Source: CAWFGW01 sp963815495
GTDB taxonomy: Bacteria; Bacteroidota; Bacteroidia; Cytophagales; JAAEPT01
Assembly (NCBI GenBank): GCA_963815495.1
Contig: CAWFGW010000001.1
Coordinates: 94,708-158,707, forward strand
Direction of reading: 5' to 3'
DNA: 64,000 nucleotides
The position numbers were made by a program, and so were the translations under genes. Below are positions 1 to 7,069 of the stretch, piece by piece; position 1 is the first letter of the stretch; each line of letters starts with the position of its first letter. A model generated the notes under the pieces. It did no database searches. It was not told where the DNA came from and saw only the letters and a program-made list of their open reading frames with translations.

Positions 1-761
1 TTAGAGAAGGCTTCAGTCATACTTTTACCTAGTTTTTCAATATCAGTAACATGAGCACCTTCATAATAGGCTACTTTAAAACCACTACCAAAGTCTAAAA
101 ATTGCAAGTCGGCAAAGTTTTTAGCGGCTTTAAATACGATGGCAGCACCTTTCATCCACACTTCGGTGTCTAAGATGTCAGAGCCTGTATGCACGTGGAT
201 ACCCTCCACATTTAAATCTAATTTGTTGACGACCTCTATCACTTCATCCAATTGAAGAATAGAAATCCCAAATTTAGATCCGACATGACCCACTTGAATG
301 TTTTTATTTCCTCCAGCAGTAATGTGTGGGTTAATCCGAATACAAATTGGAACAGATGAACCGTATTTAGCGCCAAATTTCTCCAGAAAGGGAATGTTGT
401 CAATGTTGATATGTACACCAAGATCTACCGCTTCTTCAATTTCTGAGAAAGCCACACAGTTGGGGGTATACATGATAGCCTCTTTTGCGAAACCAGCTAA
501 AAAAGCCATTTTGACTTCGTTGATGGAAACAGCATCACAACCAGCCCCTTCGTTTTTTAGCAGTCGAAGTACATTGATATTCGTAAGGGATTTACAAGCA
601 AACTTCAATTTCACATCTAAACCGCTGAACGCACTTTTTAATTGGTGATATTGAGCACTGATTTTTTCAGCATCGTAAACATATACTGGAGAGCCAAATT
701 GGTTTACCACATCCGTCAATGCTACGCCTTGTACTTGATATTGTCCGTTTACTAATTCCAT
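1..761 (-). CDS. lysA: diaminopimelate decarboxylase, 3' end outside window
   Basis: PLP-dependent decarboxylation of meso-diaminopimelate to lysine, the last step of lysine synthesis in the cytoplasm. I translated the minus strand from the ATG at 761; the frame stays open to base 1, so about 253 N-terminal residues are visible of a usual 400 or so. The N-terminal barrel shows FACKSLTN, the region carrying the PLP lysine, and VHTGSD, the HxGS phosphate-binding loop, followed by FLDFGSGF. The start fits the family, whose N-terminus is a short strand before FGSPVYVYD. The next gene upstream is divergent. A TAnnTTTG-like -7 box lies at 783-790. Family assignment is secure; the C-terminal half cannot be checked. 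Confidence 0.9.
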   Translation of the reverse strand, partial: MELVNGQYQVQGVALTDVVNQFGSPVYVYDAEKISAQYHQLKSAFSGLDVKLKFACKSLTNINVLRLLKNEGAGCDAVSINEVKMAFLAGFAKEAIMYTPNCVAFSEIEEAVDLGVHINIDNIPFLEKFGAKYGSSVPICIRINPHITAGGNKNIQVGHVGSKFGISILQLDEVIEVVNKLDLNVEGIHVHTGSDILDTEVWMKGAAIVFKAAKNFADLQFLDFGSGFKVAYYEGAHVTDIEKLGKSMTEAFS

Positions 762-782
762 TTTTTTAAAATTACAGGGCTG

Positions 783-790
783 CAAAGATA
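783..790 (-). promoter_or_regulatory. putative -7 promoter element of lysA
   Basis: On the minus strand this reads TATCTTTG, a perfect match to the Bacteroidota -7 box TAnnTTTG, about 22 bases upstream of the lysA ATG. No convincing TTTG -33 box is seen at 19-21 bases spacing, so this is a partial match only. Confidence 0.4.
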
Positions 791-961
791 GAATTAATAT
801 TTTTTAAAAATTAACGATCACCGCTGAATCATAACTTGACGATATTATTTTTGAAAAGTAGGTTTTAGAGTAATTACAGAGATGGTGTGATGAAAAAAAA
901 TATTAACACTTTAAAAATAAAATTAAAAATGTATTTTTAATAACTATTTAAATTTAGTGTT

Positions 962-1792
962 ATGAAAACAAGAATATTCCTATTACTTATTTCTTCTTTG
1001 TTGGTGCTGAGTTGTGAAAAAGATAAGAAAGAAGATGAAACTATTCAAAACGACAAAGTTCAGGAGACTAAAGATAATCCAATTACTTATGGCGCATGGT
1101 CTTCTAGTAATGATTTAACTCGAATTAATATAGACCAAAATGGAGTAGAGTTTTGCAATATAAAAGTTCATGAAATTTATGGAGCAAGTACAACTTCAAA
1201 GATATATAAAGGTTGGATAGTAGATGGTGAGGAACAGGCAGCCGAAGGAGCAATTTTTAGATATTTTGTTCAAGGTGGAGATTTGTACATTAGAGACCCA
1301 GATGACAATGTGGCGGGTCCTTATTTTAAAAGAGAGGGAGGCTTTTCATGTTCTTATGAAGTTGATAAACCTGAGGCTGATACTAGTATGTATGGTAATT
1401 GGACTTTGTATGAAAAAATTGATAAAGGTCAAGAGAAGTATGGAGGTTATCAAGTATGTAATGAAGTTACTCAAACATGTTCAACAAAATATTCTTATTT
1501 AGATATTTATGAGGAGACTACGATAAATCTTTCGATTGGAAAAGGTGGTGCGAGTGGTTGCGGACATTTTTTTAGTAATGCATTTGGTGGGTCTGGTTAT
1601 GACGAAAAAGTCGATTTACGTTTATCTTGTTATGATTTAGCTTTATCTTATACGTGTACTGGAAATGTTTATTTTTCACTTAATCCAGATGGAAACCTTG
1701 AAATTGAAATTATAGATGAAAGTTATAGAGTTGAAGGAAACTACATTCTGAAAAAGTCAGCTTCATCATTTAACTGCCCCGATCTCTACTAA
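962..1792 (+). CDS. predicted lipoprotein of unknown function
   Basis: 276 residues starting with a lipoprotein signal: a short basic n-region, hydrophobic stretch and lipobox LVLSC near residue 18, followed by a Lys/Glu/Asp-rich tether at about 20-40. The rest is a soluble, probably beta-rich domain with several cysteines (for example SCSYEVD, QTCSTKY, LSCYDLALSYTC). It is expected in the outer or inner membrane facing the periplasm or surface. It lies between divergent lysA and the trp leader on the same strand as trp, but the trp promoter starts after its stop codon, so it is probably not part of that operon. I do not recognise the domain. Confidence 0.7.
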   Translation: MKTRIFLLLISSLLVLSCEKDKKEDETIQNDKVQETKDNPITYGAWSSSNDLTRINIDQNGVEFCNIKVHEIYGASTTSKIYKGWIVDGEEQAAEGAIFRYFVQGGDLYIRDPDDNVAGPYFKREGGFSCSYEVDKPEADTSMYGNWTLYEKIDKGQEKYGGYQVCNEVTQTCSTKYSYLDIYEETTINLSIGKGGASGCGHFFSNAFGGSGYDEKVDLRLSCYDLALSYTCTGNVYFSLNPDGNLEIEIIDESYRVEGNYILKKSASSFNCPDLY

Positions 1793-1807
1793 AAAATAAC
1801 TTAGGTT

Positions 1808-1839
1808 TTTACAATTCTTCCAAACTCTTTATATATTTG
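1808..1839 (+). promoter_or_regulatory. trp operon promoter
   Basis: The -7 box TATATTTG at 1832-1839 matches the Bacteroidota consensus TAnnTTTG exactly. A TTTA at 1808-1811, with 20 bases between, fits the -33 TTTG box with one mismatch. Transcription would begin near 1843-1847, at or next to the leader-peptide ATG at 1844. Confidence 0.6.
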
Positions 1840-1843
1840 CCCT

Positions 1844-1897
1844 ATGCATTTACAAACTACAGTTGCAAAAAATTGGTGGTGGCTTGATAAAAATTAA
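1844..1897 (+). CDS. trpL: trp operon leader peptide with three tandem Trp codons
   Basis: A 17-codon frame, too short for usual ORF calling, encodes MHLQTTVAKNWWWLDKN and ends in TAA. Three consecutive TGG codons lie at 1874-1882. It is placed between a consensus promoter and an intrinsic terminator just ahead of trpE, which is the arrangement of classical ribosome-mediated attenuation: scarce charged tRNA-Trp stalls the ribosome on the Trp codons and prevents formation of the terminator. The promoter position implies a leaderless or nearly leaderless transcript. Three adjacent Trp codons in a peptide of 17 in this exact place are very unlikely by chance. Confidence 0.88.
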   Translation: MHLQTTVAKNWWWLDKN

Positions 1898-1913
1898 TTA
1901 TCAGGCGAAGAGT

Positions 1914-1953
1914 GCTATATAAAAAAGAATTTGAATCATTAAATTATATAAGC
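1914..1953 (+). promoter_or_regulatory. candidate antiterminator of the trp attenuator
   Basis: GCTATATAA at 1914-1922 can pair with TTATATAAGC at 1944-1953 with one bulged base. The 3' arm overlaps the 5' arm of the terminator (1950-1959), so the two structures exclude each other. A ribosome stalled at 1874-1882 would leave the 5' arm free, while a ribosome at the stop codon 1895-1897 would cover bases up to roughly 1910 and partly mask it. This fits attenuation, but the pairing is weak and AT-rich. Confidence 0.5.
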
Positions 1954-1978
1954 TTACTGCACGCAGTAAGCTTTTTTT
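1950..1978 (+). terminator. trp attenuator terminator
   Basis: A perfect 10-bp stem, AAGCTTACTG (1950-1959) and CAGTAAGCTT (1964-1973), with loop CACG, runs into a T tract (1972-1978). It stops 10 bases before the trpE ATG, so it can only act as a conditional terminator for the operon. Confidence 0.88.
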
Positions 1979-1988
1979 ATTTTAAGGT

Positions 1989-3395
1989 ATGAGTAAAATT
2001 AACTTCAACACCAATTTCAAAAAGATCCTGGGCGACACGTATACCCCAGTAGGTATTTATTTGCGGTTTCGAGACAAATACCCGAATAGTATTATCATGG
2101 AAAGTTCTGATTATCATGGTAATGAACACAGCTATTCGTACATCTGCTTCGACCCAATTTCTAAGTTTGTGGTGGAGAAAAACACCATTTATCAGCAGTT
2201 ACCTGATGGCGAGTTGACTACCAAAACAATTGCTAAACGGCAGGATGTGACAGAAGGATTACAAGCCTATGCAACTAGTTTTTCTTATGATAAACCGAAG
2301 GTGCCTTACATCACCCATGGCTTGTTTGGCTATTCGTCATACAATGCAGTAAGGTACTTTGAAGACATAGAAATAGATGAATTTGAATCGGACGAAAGAG
2401 CCATCCCTGACTTATATTACCAGATTTACCGTTATGTGTTAGTGTATAGTCATCAGCAAGATGAAATATATATCTACGAACACCTGAGAGAGGGTGAGGA
2501 AAGCAGGATGGATGTCGTGTTAGAAACGTTGAATCGAAAAGATTTTTCAGCATACGACTTCACTTCTGGTGATGATGAAACATCAAACTTCACTGATGAT
2601 GAATTTTTAAAAATTCTTCAGAAAGGTATGGATCACTGCTATCGGGGTGATGTTTTTCAGATGGTGCTTTCAAGACGCTTTCAGCAAAGTTTCAAGGGCG
2701 ATGAGTTTCAGGTGTATCGTGCTTTGCGTCATATTAACCCTTCGCCTTATTTGTTTTTTTTTGATTTTGGAGGGTTTAAAATCTTTGGTTCTTCCCCAGA
2801 GGCTCAAATTGTGATTGATGACGGGAAAGCTACGATTTTCCCCATTGCAGGTACATTTAAACGCACAGGCAACGATGAGGAAGATCGAGCGTTGGCAAAA
2901 AAATTATTTGACGATCCCAAAGAAAACTCAGAACACGTAATGCTAGTGGACTTAGCTCGAAATGATTTGAGCCGTCATGGTTCAGAAGTAACAGTAGAAA
3001 CCTTTAAAGAGATTCAGTTTTACTCCCACGTCATACACTTAGTGTCAAAGGTTACAGGTAAAATGGATGATGTCACCCAGTCAATCCAGCTGGCTGCAGA
3101 CACATTTCCCGCAGGAACGTTGTCTGGAGCACCCAAATACATGGCAATGAAACTTATTAACCAATATGAAAACAACTGTCGTGGTTATTATGGTGGTGCT
3201 ATAGGTTATATGGGTTTTGAGGGTGAGTTTAATCATGCCATCATGATTCGGACAATTTTGAGCAAAAGTAACAACCTCTATTATCAAGCAGGCGCTGGGG
3301 TAGTGGCTAAATCAACTATTGAAAGCGAGTTACAGGAAGTACATAACAAGTTATTGGCACCAAAAACAGCTATTGAGTTGGCGAATAAGATATAA
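1989..3395 (+). CDS. trpE: anthranilate synthase component I
   Basis: Converts chorismate and ammonia (from TrpG) to anthranilate, the first committed step of tryptophan synthesis. 468 residues, normal length. The N-terminal domain has MESSDYHGNEHSYSYICFDP at about 35-55, the region holding the Trp feedback site of the family. The C-terminal chorismate-binding domain shows FGSSPEAQI, PIAGTFKRTG, VMLVDLARNDLSRHG, LSGAPKYMAMKLI and GYYGGAIGYMGFEG in the usual order. The ATG follows AAGGT by only a few bases and lies directly behind the attenuator. First structural gene of the seven-gene trp operon. Confidence 0.97.
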   Translation: MSKINFNTNFKKILGDTYTPVGIYLRFRDKYPNSIIMESSDYHGNEHSYSYICFDPISKFVVEKNTIYQQLPDGELTTKTIAKRQDVTEGLQAYATSFSYDKPKVPYITHGLFGYSSYNAVRYFEDIEIDEFESDERAIPDLYYQIYRYVLVYSHQQDEIYIYEHLREGEESRMDVVLETLNRKDFSAYDFTSGDDETSNFTDDEFLKILQKGMDHCYRGDVFQMVLSRRFQQSFKGDEFQVYRALRHINPSPYLFFFDFGGFKIFGSSPEAQIVIDDGKATIFPIAGTFKRTGNDEEDRALAKKLFDDPKENSEHVMLVDLARNDLSRHGSEVTVETFKEIQFYSHVIHLVSKVTGKMDDVTQSIQLAADTFPAGTLSGAPKYMAMKLINQYENNCRGYYGGAIGYMGFEGEFNHAIMIRTILSKSNNLYYQAGAGVVAKSTIESELQEVHNKLLAPKTAIELANKI

Positions 3396-3511
3396 AGACG
3401 GAAAGCGGAAAAATGTAGGAATGGTTAACCTAATAATGTCAATCGTAAGTTCCGTTAAGCGTCTAGCGTTGCACGTTCTTCCGTTTCCCCGTTAACTGTA
3501 AAAAGAAAACA
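3396..3511 (+). repeat. trpE-trpG gap with degenerate inverted repeat
   Basis: The 116-base gap holds no gene. It contains words such as ACGGAAAGCGGAAA and GTTCTTCCGTTTCCCCG that are roughly inverted, and the motif CGTTAAGCGTCTAGCGTT that resembles material in the trpF-trpB gap (7005-7066). It looks like a decayed dispersed intergenic repeat carried within the operon transcript. Confidence 0.4.
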
Positions 3512-4084
3512 ATGAAAATACTAGTCTTAGATAATTACGATTCGTTTACCTACAACTTGGTACACATCATTCGCGAAGCGGGCTATGGTGCTGATCTGGA
3601 TGTAATTCGTAACGATAAAATCACAGTAGAAGAAGTCGCCAAGTACGACAAAATTCTTCTTTCTCCTGGCCCAGGAATTCCAGTAGAAGCAGGTATTATG
3701 ATGGACTTAATAAAAACATATGCACCAACAAAGAGTATTTTAGGTGTATGTTTAGGTCATCAAGGCATTTGTGAGGCATTTGGAGCTACGTTGACCAACA
3801 TGAAACATGTCTTACATGGTATTGGAATGCAAACAACCGTCCTTGACCAAGCAGATTATTTGTTTCAAGGGATTAACAATGAATTTACCACAGGTCGATA
3901 CCACAGTTGGGTTGCTGAAAAGTCAACCATTGCTGATCCCATGGAAATCACTGCTCTCAGCGAAGACGACTACGTGATGGCTGCGAAACATAAAACTTAT
4001 GATGTCCGCGGGGTACAGTTTCACCCTGAATCCGTATTGACACCTGGTGGAAAACAGATTGTGTTGAATTGGCTTGATAACTAG
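3512..4084 (+). CDS. trpG: anthranilate synthase component II, glutamine amidotransferase
   Basis: Class I glutamine amidotransferase that supplies ammonia to TrpE. 190 residues. It begins with LDNYDSFTYNLVH, has the oxyanion-side SPGPGIP at about 51-57, nucleophile Cys80 in GVCLGHQG, and the His171/Glu173 pair in QFHPES. Length and N-terminus are typical of stand-alone TrpG. The protein may also serve PabB in organisms with a shared amidotransferase, but the placement after trpE supports the Trp role. ATG at 3512 is the only sensible start. Confidence 0.96.
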   Translation: MKILVLDNYDSFTYNLVHIIREAGYGADLDVIRNDKITVEEVAKYDKILLSPGPGIPVEAGIMMDLIKTYAPTKSILGVCLGHQGICEAFGATLTNMKHVLHGIGMQTTVLDQADYLFQGINNEFTTGRYHSWVAEKSTIADPMEITALSEDDYVMAAKHKTYDVRGVQFHPESVLTPGGKQIVLNWLDN

Positions 4085-4085
4085 T

Positions 4086-4171
4086 GAATAGTTAATAATG
4101 AAGAATTAATAATTATTTAAAAACGTCATTGCGAGGAAGGAGGTACGACTGACGTGGCAATCTTTCAATCG
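4086..4171 (+). repeat. dispersed intergenic repeat, copy 1
   Basis: An AT-rich lead (GTGAATAGTTAATAATGAAG and on) is followed by CGTCATTGCGAGGAAGGAGG and ends in GACGTGGCAATCT. A very similar unit is at 5288-5369, in the next-but-one gap of the same operon. CATTGCGAGG...GCAATCT elements are widespread interspersed repeats in Bacteroidota. Non-coding. Confidence 0.75.
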
Positions 4172-4190
4172 CAAACGAACATATAATTTG

Positions 4191-4293
4191 AGATGTCATC
4201 TCGAGGTTAGAGGAATCTTTAGTATATAATTCTTTACTCATCAAAAATGACATCGAAGTAAAAATAAAAGATTGCCGCGCTACGCTCGCACTG
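4191..4293 (+). repeat. second repeat type plus inverted half-copy
   Basis: GATGTCATCTCGAGG...GGAATCTTT (about 4191-4219) is another common Bacteroidota interspersed word. It is followed at 4268-4293 by GATTGCCGCGCTACGCTCGC and ACTGAC, which read in reverse complement resemble copy 1 (GTCAGTGCGAG...GCAATC). Copy 1 and this half can therefore fold into a long imperfect stem within the trp transcript, ending just before the trpD ATG. Confidence 0.6.
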
Positions 4294-4308
4294 ACAAATA
4301 GAGAAAAA

Positions 4309-5298
4309 ATGAAAGAACTATTACACCACCTATTCGCCCATAACACATTATCAAGAGAACAAGCTAAATCGGTTTTGATGGAGATTGGTGAAGGCAAACA
4401 TGTGCCCATGCAGATTGCTACCTTCCTGACAGTGTTCAGTATGCGTAGCATCACTGTGGAAGAGTTGCTCGGCTTTAGAGATGCGATGTTAGAAATGGTG
4501 GTGAAGGTGGATTTGAGTGAATTCACTCCGTTAGACATTGTAGGAACTGGAGGCGATGGAAAAGATACGTTCAATATCTCTACTACCAGTGCTTTTGTGA
4601 CGGCTGGTGCAGGTTACAAAATTGCAAAACACGGCAACTATGGGGTGTCTTCAAGTTGTGGATCATCCAATGTGTTGGAATATTTGGGGGTCAAGTTTAG
4701 CAATGAAGAAGCGGTATTAAAATCACAATTGGAGAAGTCTGGCTTTTGTATGCTTCACGCTCCCCTTTTTCATCCAGCCATGAGATATGCTGCGCCCGTT
4801 CGAAAGGAAATGCAGGTACGCACCTTCTTTAATATGCTTGGACCAATGATAAACCCCTGCTACCCTAAACATCAGTTTTTGGGAGTCTATAGTTTGGAGT
4901 TGTTGCGATTATATGGCTATATGTATCAAAGGACAGATATAACTTACAACATAGTACATGCTTTAGATGTGTATGATGAAGTCTCGCTGACCTGTCCTGT
5001 AAAAATAATGTCAAACCGGGGAGAAGCCTTGTTAGAGCCAAAAGACTTTGGGTTCAAACAAATCACTCAGAAAGAATTATGGGGAGGAGCCTCTATTGAA
5101 GAGTCTGCTAAAATTTTGGTCAATATCTTAAAAGGAGATGGCACCGAAGCGCAAACCAATGCTGTATTAGCAAATGCTGGTTTAGCTATACAAACCATGG
5201 AACAAACGTGGTCGTTAAGTGATTGTATTGCCAAAGCGAGGGAGTCGATAGATTCAGGGGAAGCATTCGCTTCACTGAATGTTTTAATTAATAGTTAA
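4309..5298 (+). CDS. trpD: anthranilate phosphoribosyltransferase
   Basis: Transfers phosphoribose from PRPP to anthranilate. 329 residues. The glycine loop GTGGDGKDTFNIST (about residues 71-84) binds PRPP. KHGNYGVSSSCGSSNVLE (about 105-122) is the anthranilate/Mg region, with Tyr where many homologues have Arg (KHGNR). RTFFNMLGPMINP (about 168-180) is the second signature. The ATG follows the repeat array of the trpG-trpD gap. Third gene of the operon. Confidence 0.96.
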   Translation: MKELLHHLFAHNTLSREQAKSVLMEIGEGKHVPMQIATFLTVFSMRSITVEELLGFRDAMLEMVVKVDLSEFTPLDIVGTGGDGKDTFNISTTSAFVTAGAGYKIAKHGNYGVSSSCGSSNVLEYLGVKFSNEEAVLKSQLEKSGFCMLHAPLFHPAMRYAAPVRKEMQVRTFFNMLGPMINPCYPKHQFLGVYSLELLRLYGYMYQRTDITYNIVHALDVYDEVSLTCPVKIMSNRGEALLEPKDFGFKQITQKELWGGASIEESAKILVNILKGDGTEAQTNAVLANAGLAIQTMEQTWSLSDCIAKARESIDSGEAFASLNVLINS

Positions 5299-5369
5299 TA
5301 ATGAATAATTAATAATTTTCCGTCATTGCGAGGAAGAAGGCACGCCTGACGTGGCAATCTCTTCATCGG
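5288..5369 (+). repeat. dispersed intergenic repeat, copy 2
   Basis: Same order as copy 1 at 4086-4171: AATAGTTAATAATGAATAAT, then CGTCATTGCGAGGAAGAAGG and GACGTGGCAATCTC. The 5' part overlaps the last codons and stop of trpD. The two copies agree at most positions, so they share a recent origin. Confidence 0.75.
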
Positions 5370-5390
5370 ATAACGTTTTCAAAATATTAA

Positions 5391-5428
5391 GATTACACAC
5401 GTCCTGCTAGAGCAGGACTGGTAATGAC
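5391..5428 (-). repeat. inverted partner of repeat copy 2
   Basis: Read on the minus strand this begins CGTCATTACCAGTCCTGCTC and ends TGTGTAATC, matching the frame CGTCATT...CAATC of copy 2 in opposite orientation. It also contains its own hairpin, GTCCTGCT/AGCAGGAC. Together with copy 2 it forms an imperfect palindrome filling the trpD-trpC gap. Confidence 0.55.
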
Positions 5429-5439
5429 GTAAGACAAAA

Positions 5440-6234
5440 ATGAACATACTAGATAAGATAGTCGCAAACACACAAGGAGAAGTCGCTGCACGTAAGTCGC
5501 TAGTGACTGTTGCTGAATTGGAAAAATCACCTCTTTTCAACCGAACACCTTTGGTGGTGAAAGACTTTATTCGCAACCCAGCTAATTCGGGTATCATTGC
5601 GGAGATAAAAAAGAAAAGTCCTTCGAAAGGTATTATCAATGATAAAATTGATGTGGTAGAAGTGGGAAAAGGCTACGAAGCTGCTGGCGCATCGTGCATT
5701 TCTTGCTTAACTGATTTTGAGTTTTTCGGTGGTAAAATGGAATATCTTACTGCCGTAAAAAAAGCAGTGAACATACCCGTACTTCGCAAAGACTTCATGA
5801 TTGATGAATATCAAGTCATCGAAGCGAAAGCTATTGGGGCGGATATGATTTTGCTGATAGCTGCTTGTTTGACTCCAGTAGAGTTAGAAAACTTAGCCAA
5901 GCTGGCAAAGAGTTTAGGTCTTTCTGTATTAATGGAAGTGCATGATGAAGAAGAATTAAAACGCAGTATCAACCCGTATTTGGATTTGGTAGGCGTAAAC
6001 AACCGAAACCTCAAAACCTTTGAAGTTTCAGTGGAAACATCTATCCGTTTGGCAGCATTAATCCCTGATGAATTCTTAAAAGTATCAGAGAGTGGCTTGA
6101 CTGATGTTTCTGTCATTCCCAGCTTAAAAGCTGCTGGTTACGAAAGTTTCTTGATTGGCGAGACTTTTATGCGAGAACAAGATCCTGCGAAATGTTTGGC
6201 AGAGTATATATCAAAAATGAAGATAGAAGGATAA
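5440..6234 (+). CDS. trpC: indole-3-glycerol phosphate synthase
   Basis: Ring closure of carboxyphenylamino-deoxyribulose phosphate to indole-3-glycerol phosphate; a TIM-barrel enzyme of 264 residues. It shows AEIKKKSPSKG (about 54-64, with the catalytic lysine), SCLTDFEFFGG, LRKDFMIDEYQV with the second conserved Lys, GVNNRNLKTFEV, and SESGL near the phosphate site. Not fused to TrpF, which is a separate gene downstream. Start chosen at the ATG just after the inverted repeat. Confidence 0.97.
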   Translation: MNILDKIVANTQGEVAARKSLVTVAELEKSPLFNRTPLVVKDFIRNPANSGIIAEIKKKSPSKGIINDKIDVVEVGKGYEAAGASCISCLTDFEFFGGKMEYLTAVKKAVNIPVLRKDFMIDEYQVIEAKAIGADMILLIAACLTPVELENLAKLAKSLGLSVLMEVHDEEELKRSINPYLDLVGVNNRNLKTFEVSVETSIRLAALIPDEFLKVSESGLTDVSVIPSLKAAGYESFLIGETFMREQDPAKCLAEYISKMKIEG

Positions 6235-6236
6235 AA

Positions 6237-6314
6237 GTAGAAGGTAGAAAGACTCTGGAGAACCAAGATGCAAGAGTCAAGAATTAGAAGAATAATGTAG
6301 AAGGTAGAAAGACT
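6237..6314 (+). repeat. direct repeat in the trpC-trpF gap
   Basis: GTAGAAGGTAGAAAGACT occurs at about 6237-6254 and again at about 6297-6314, identical in both places. The 128-base gap is otherwise A-rich, with words like ACTTATCACTTACAACT, and contains no gene. Confidence 0.65.
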
Positions 6315-6362
6315 TAAAAATCAACTTAAAACTTATCACTTACAACTAAAAAACTCAACAAC

Positions 6363-6995
6363 TTGAACATAAAAATAAAAGTCTGTGGCATGCAGGATCC
6401 TGAGAACATCGAGGAGCTAGTGGCGTTACAACCTGACTACATAGGATTGATCTTCTATGAAGGGTCCAAACGGTATGCTGGAGCTACTCCTTCCATGGCT
6501 ATTGAGGCGGTTATTCCAGATTCTATAGAGCCTGTAGGAGTTTTCGTGAACGAAGCGATGGAGGAAATTGAAGAAATTTCTGCCGATTATAACATCAACA
6601 CCTTACAGTTGCATGGGGATGAATCACCTGAGTTTTGTGGTGAGTTAAAAAACAAAGGCTTTAAAGTGATTAAAGCTTTCGGAGTGGATGAGCAATTTGA
6701 CTTTAAAAAGTTGGAACCTTACAAAAACAAAGTAGATTTCTTCCTGTTCGATACTAAGGGAAAGGAACATGGCGGAAATGGTGTAACTTTCGATTGGTCT
6801 ATCTTAAAAAAATATGATAACTCAGTGCCTTTTTTCCTAAGTGGAGGTTTGAGTGCAGACAACATTTCGGAAGTGTTAAAATTAGAAGGAATGAATATCC
6901 ATGCAGTGGATGTAAATAGTAAATTTGAACTAGAACCAGGCGTGAAAGATGTTGAATTACTGAAAGAATCAGTGTTTAAAAAATTGAGAATATAG
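6363..6995 (+). CDS. trpF: phosphoribosylanthranilate isomerase
   Basis: Amadori rearrangement of phosphoribosylanthranilate. 210 residues, TIM barrel. Cys8 in KVCGM and Asp130 in FLFDTKGKEHGGNG are the catalytic pair; LQLHGDES and SGGLSADNI are further signatures. The start is a TTG at 6363: the first ATG, in the CGM motif, would remove catalytic Cys8, so TTG is needed. Fifth gene of the operon. Confidence 0.94.
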   Translation: MNIKIKVCGMQDPENIEELVALQPDYIGLIFYEGSKRYAGATPSMAIEAVIPDSIEPVGVFVNEAMEEIEEISADYNINTLQLHGDESPEFCGELKNKGFKVIKAFGVDEQFDFKKLEPYKNKVDFFLFDTKGKEHGGNGVTFDWSILKKYDNSVPFFLSGGLSADNISEVLKLEGMNIHAVDVNSKFELEPGVKDVELLKESVFKKLRI

Positions 6996-7069
6996 AACTA
7001 AAAGACAGCTAAACGGTGAATGATGGAACGCTGAATGTTGCCCGTCAAACCGTTAAGCGATCAGCGTAT

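Noticed and set aside
5379..5639. 86-residue minus-strand ORF at the trpC start
   Set aside because: It overlaps the repeat and the 5' end of trpC in antisense and has no independent support.
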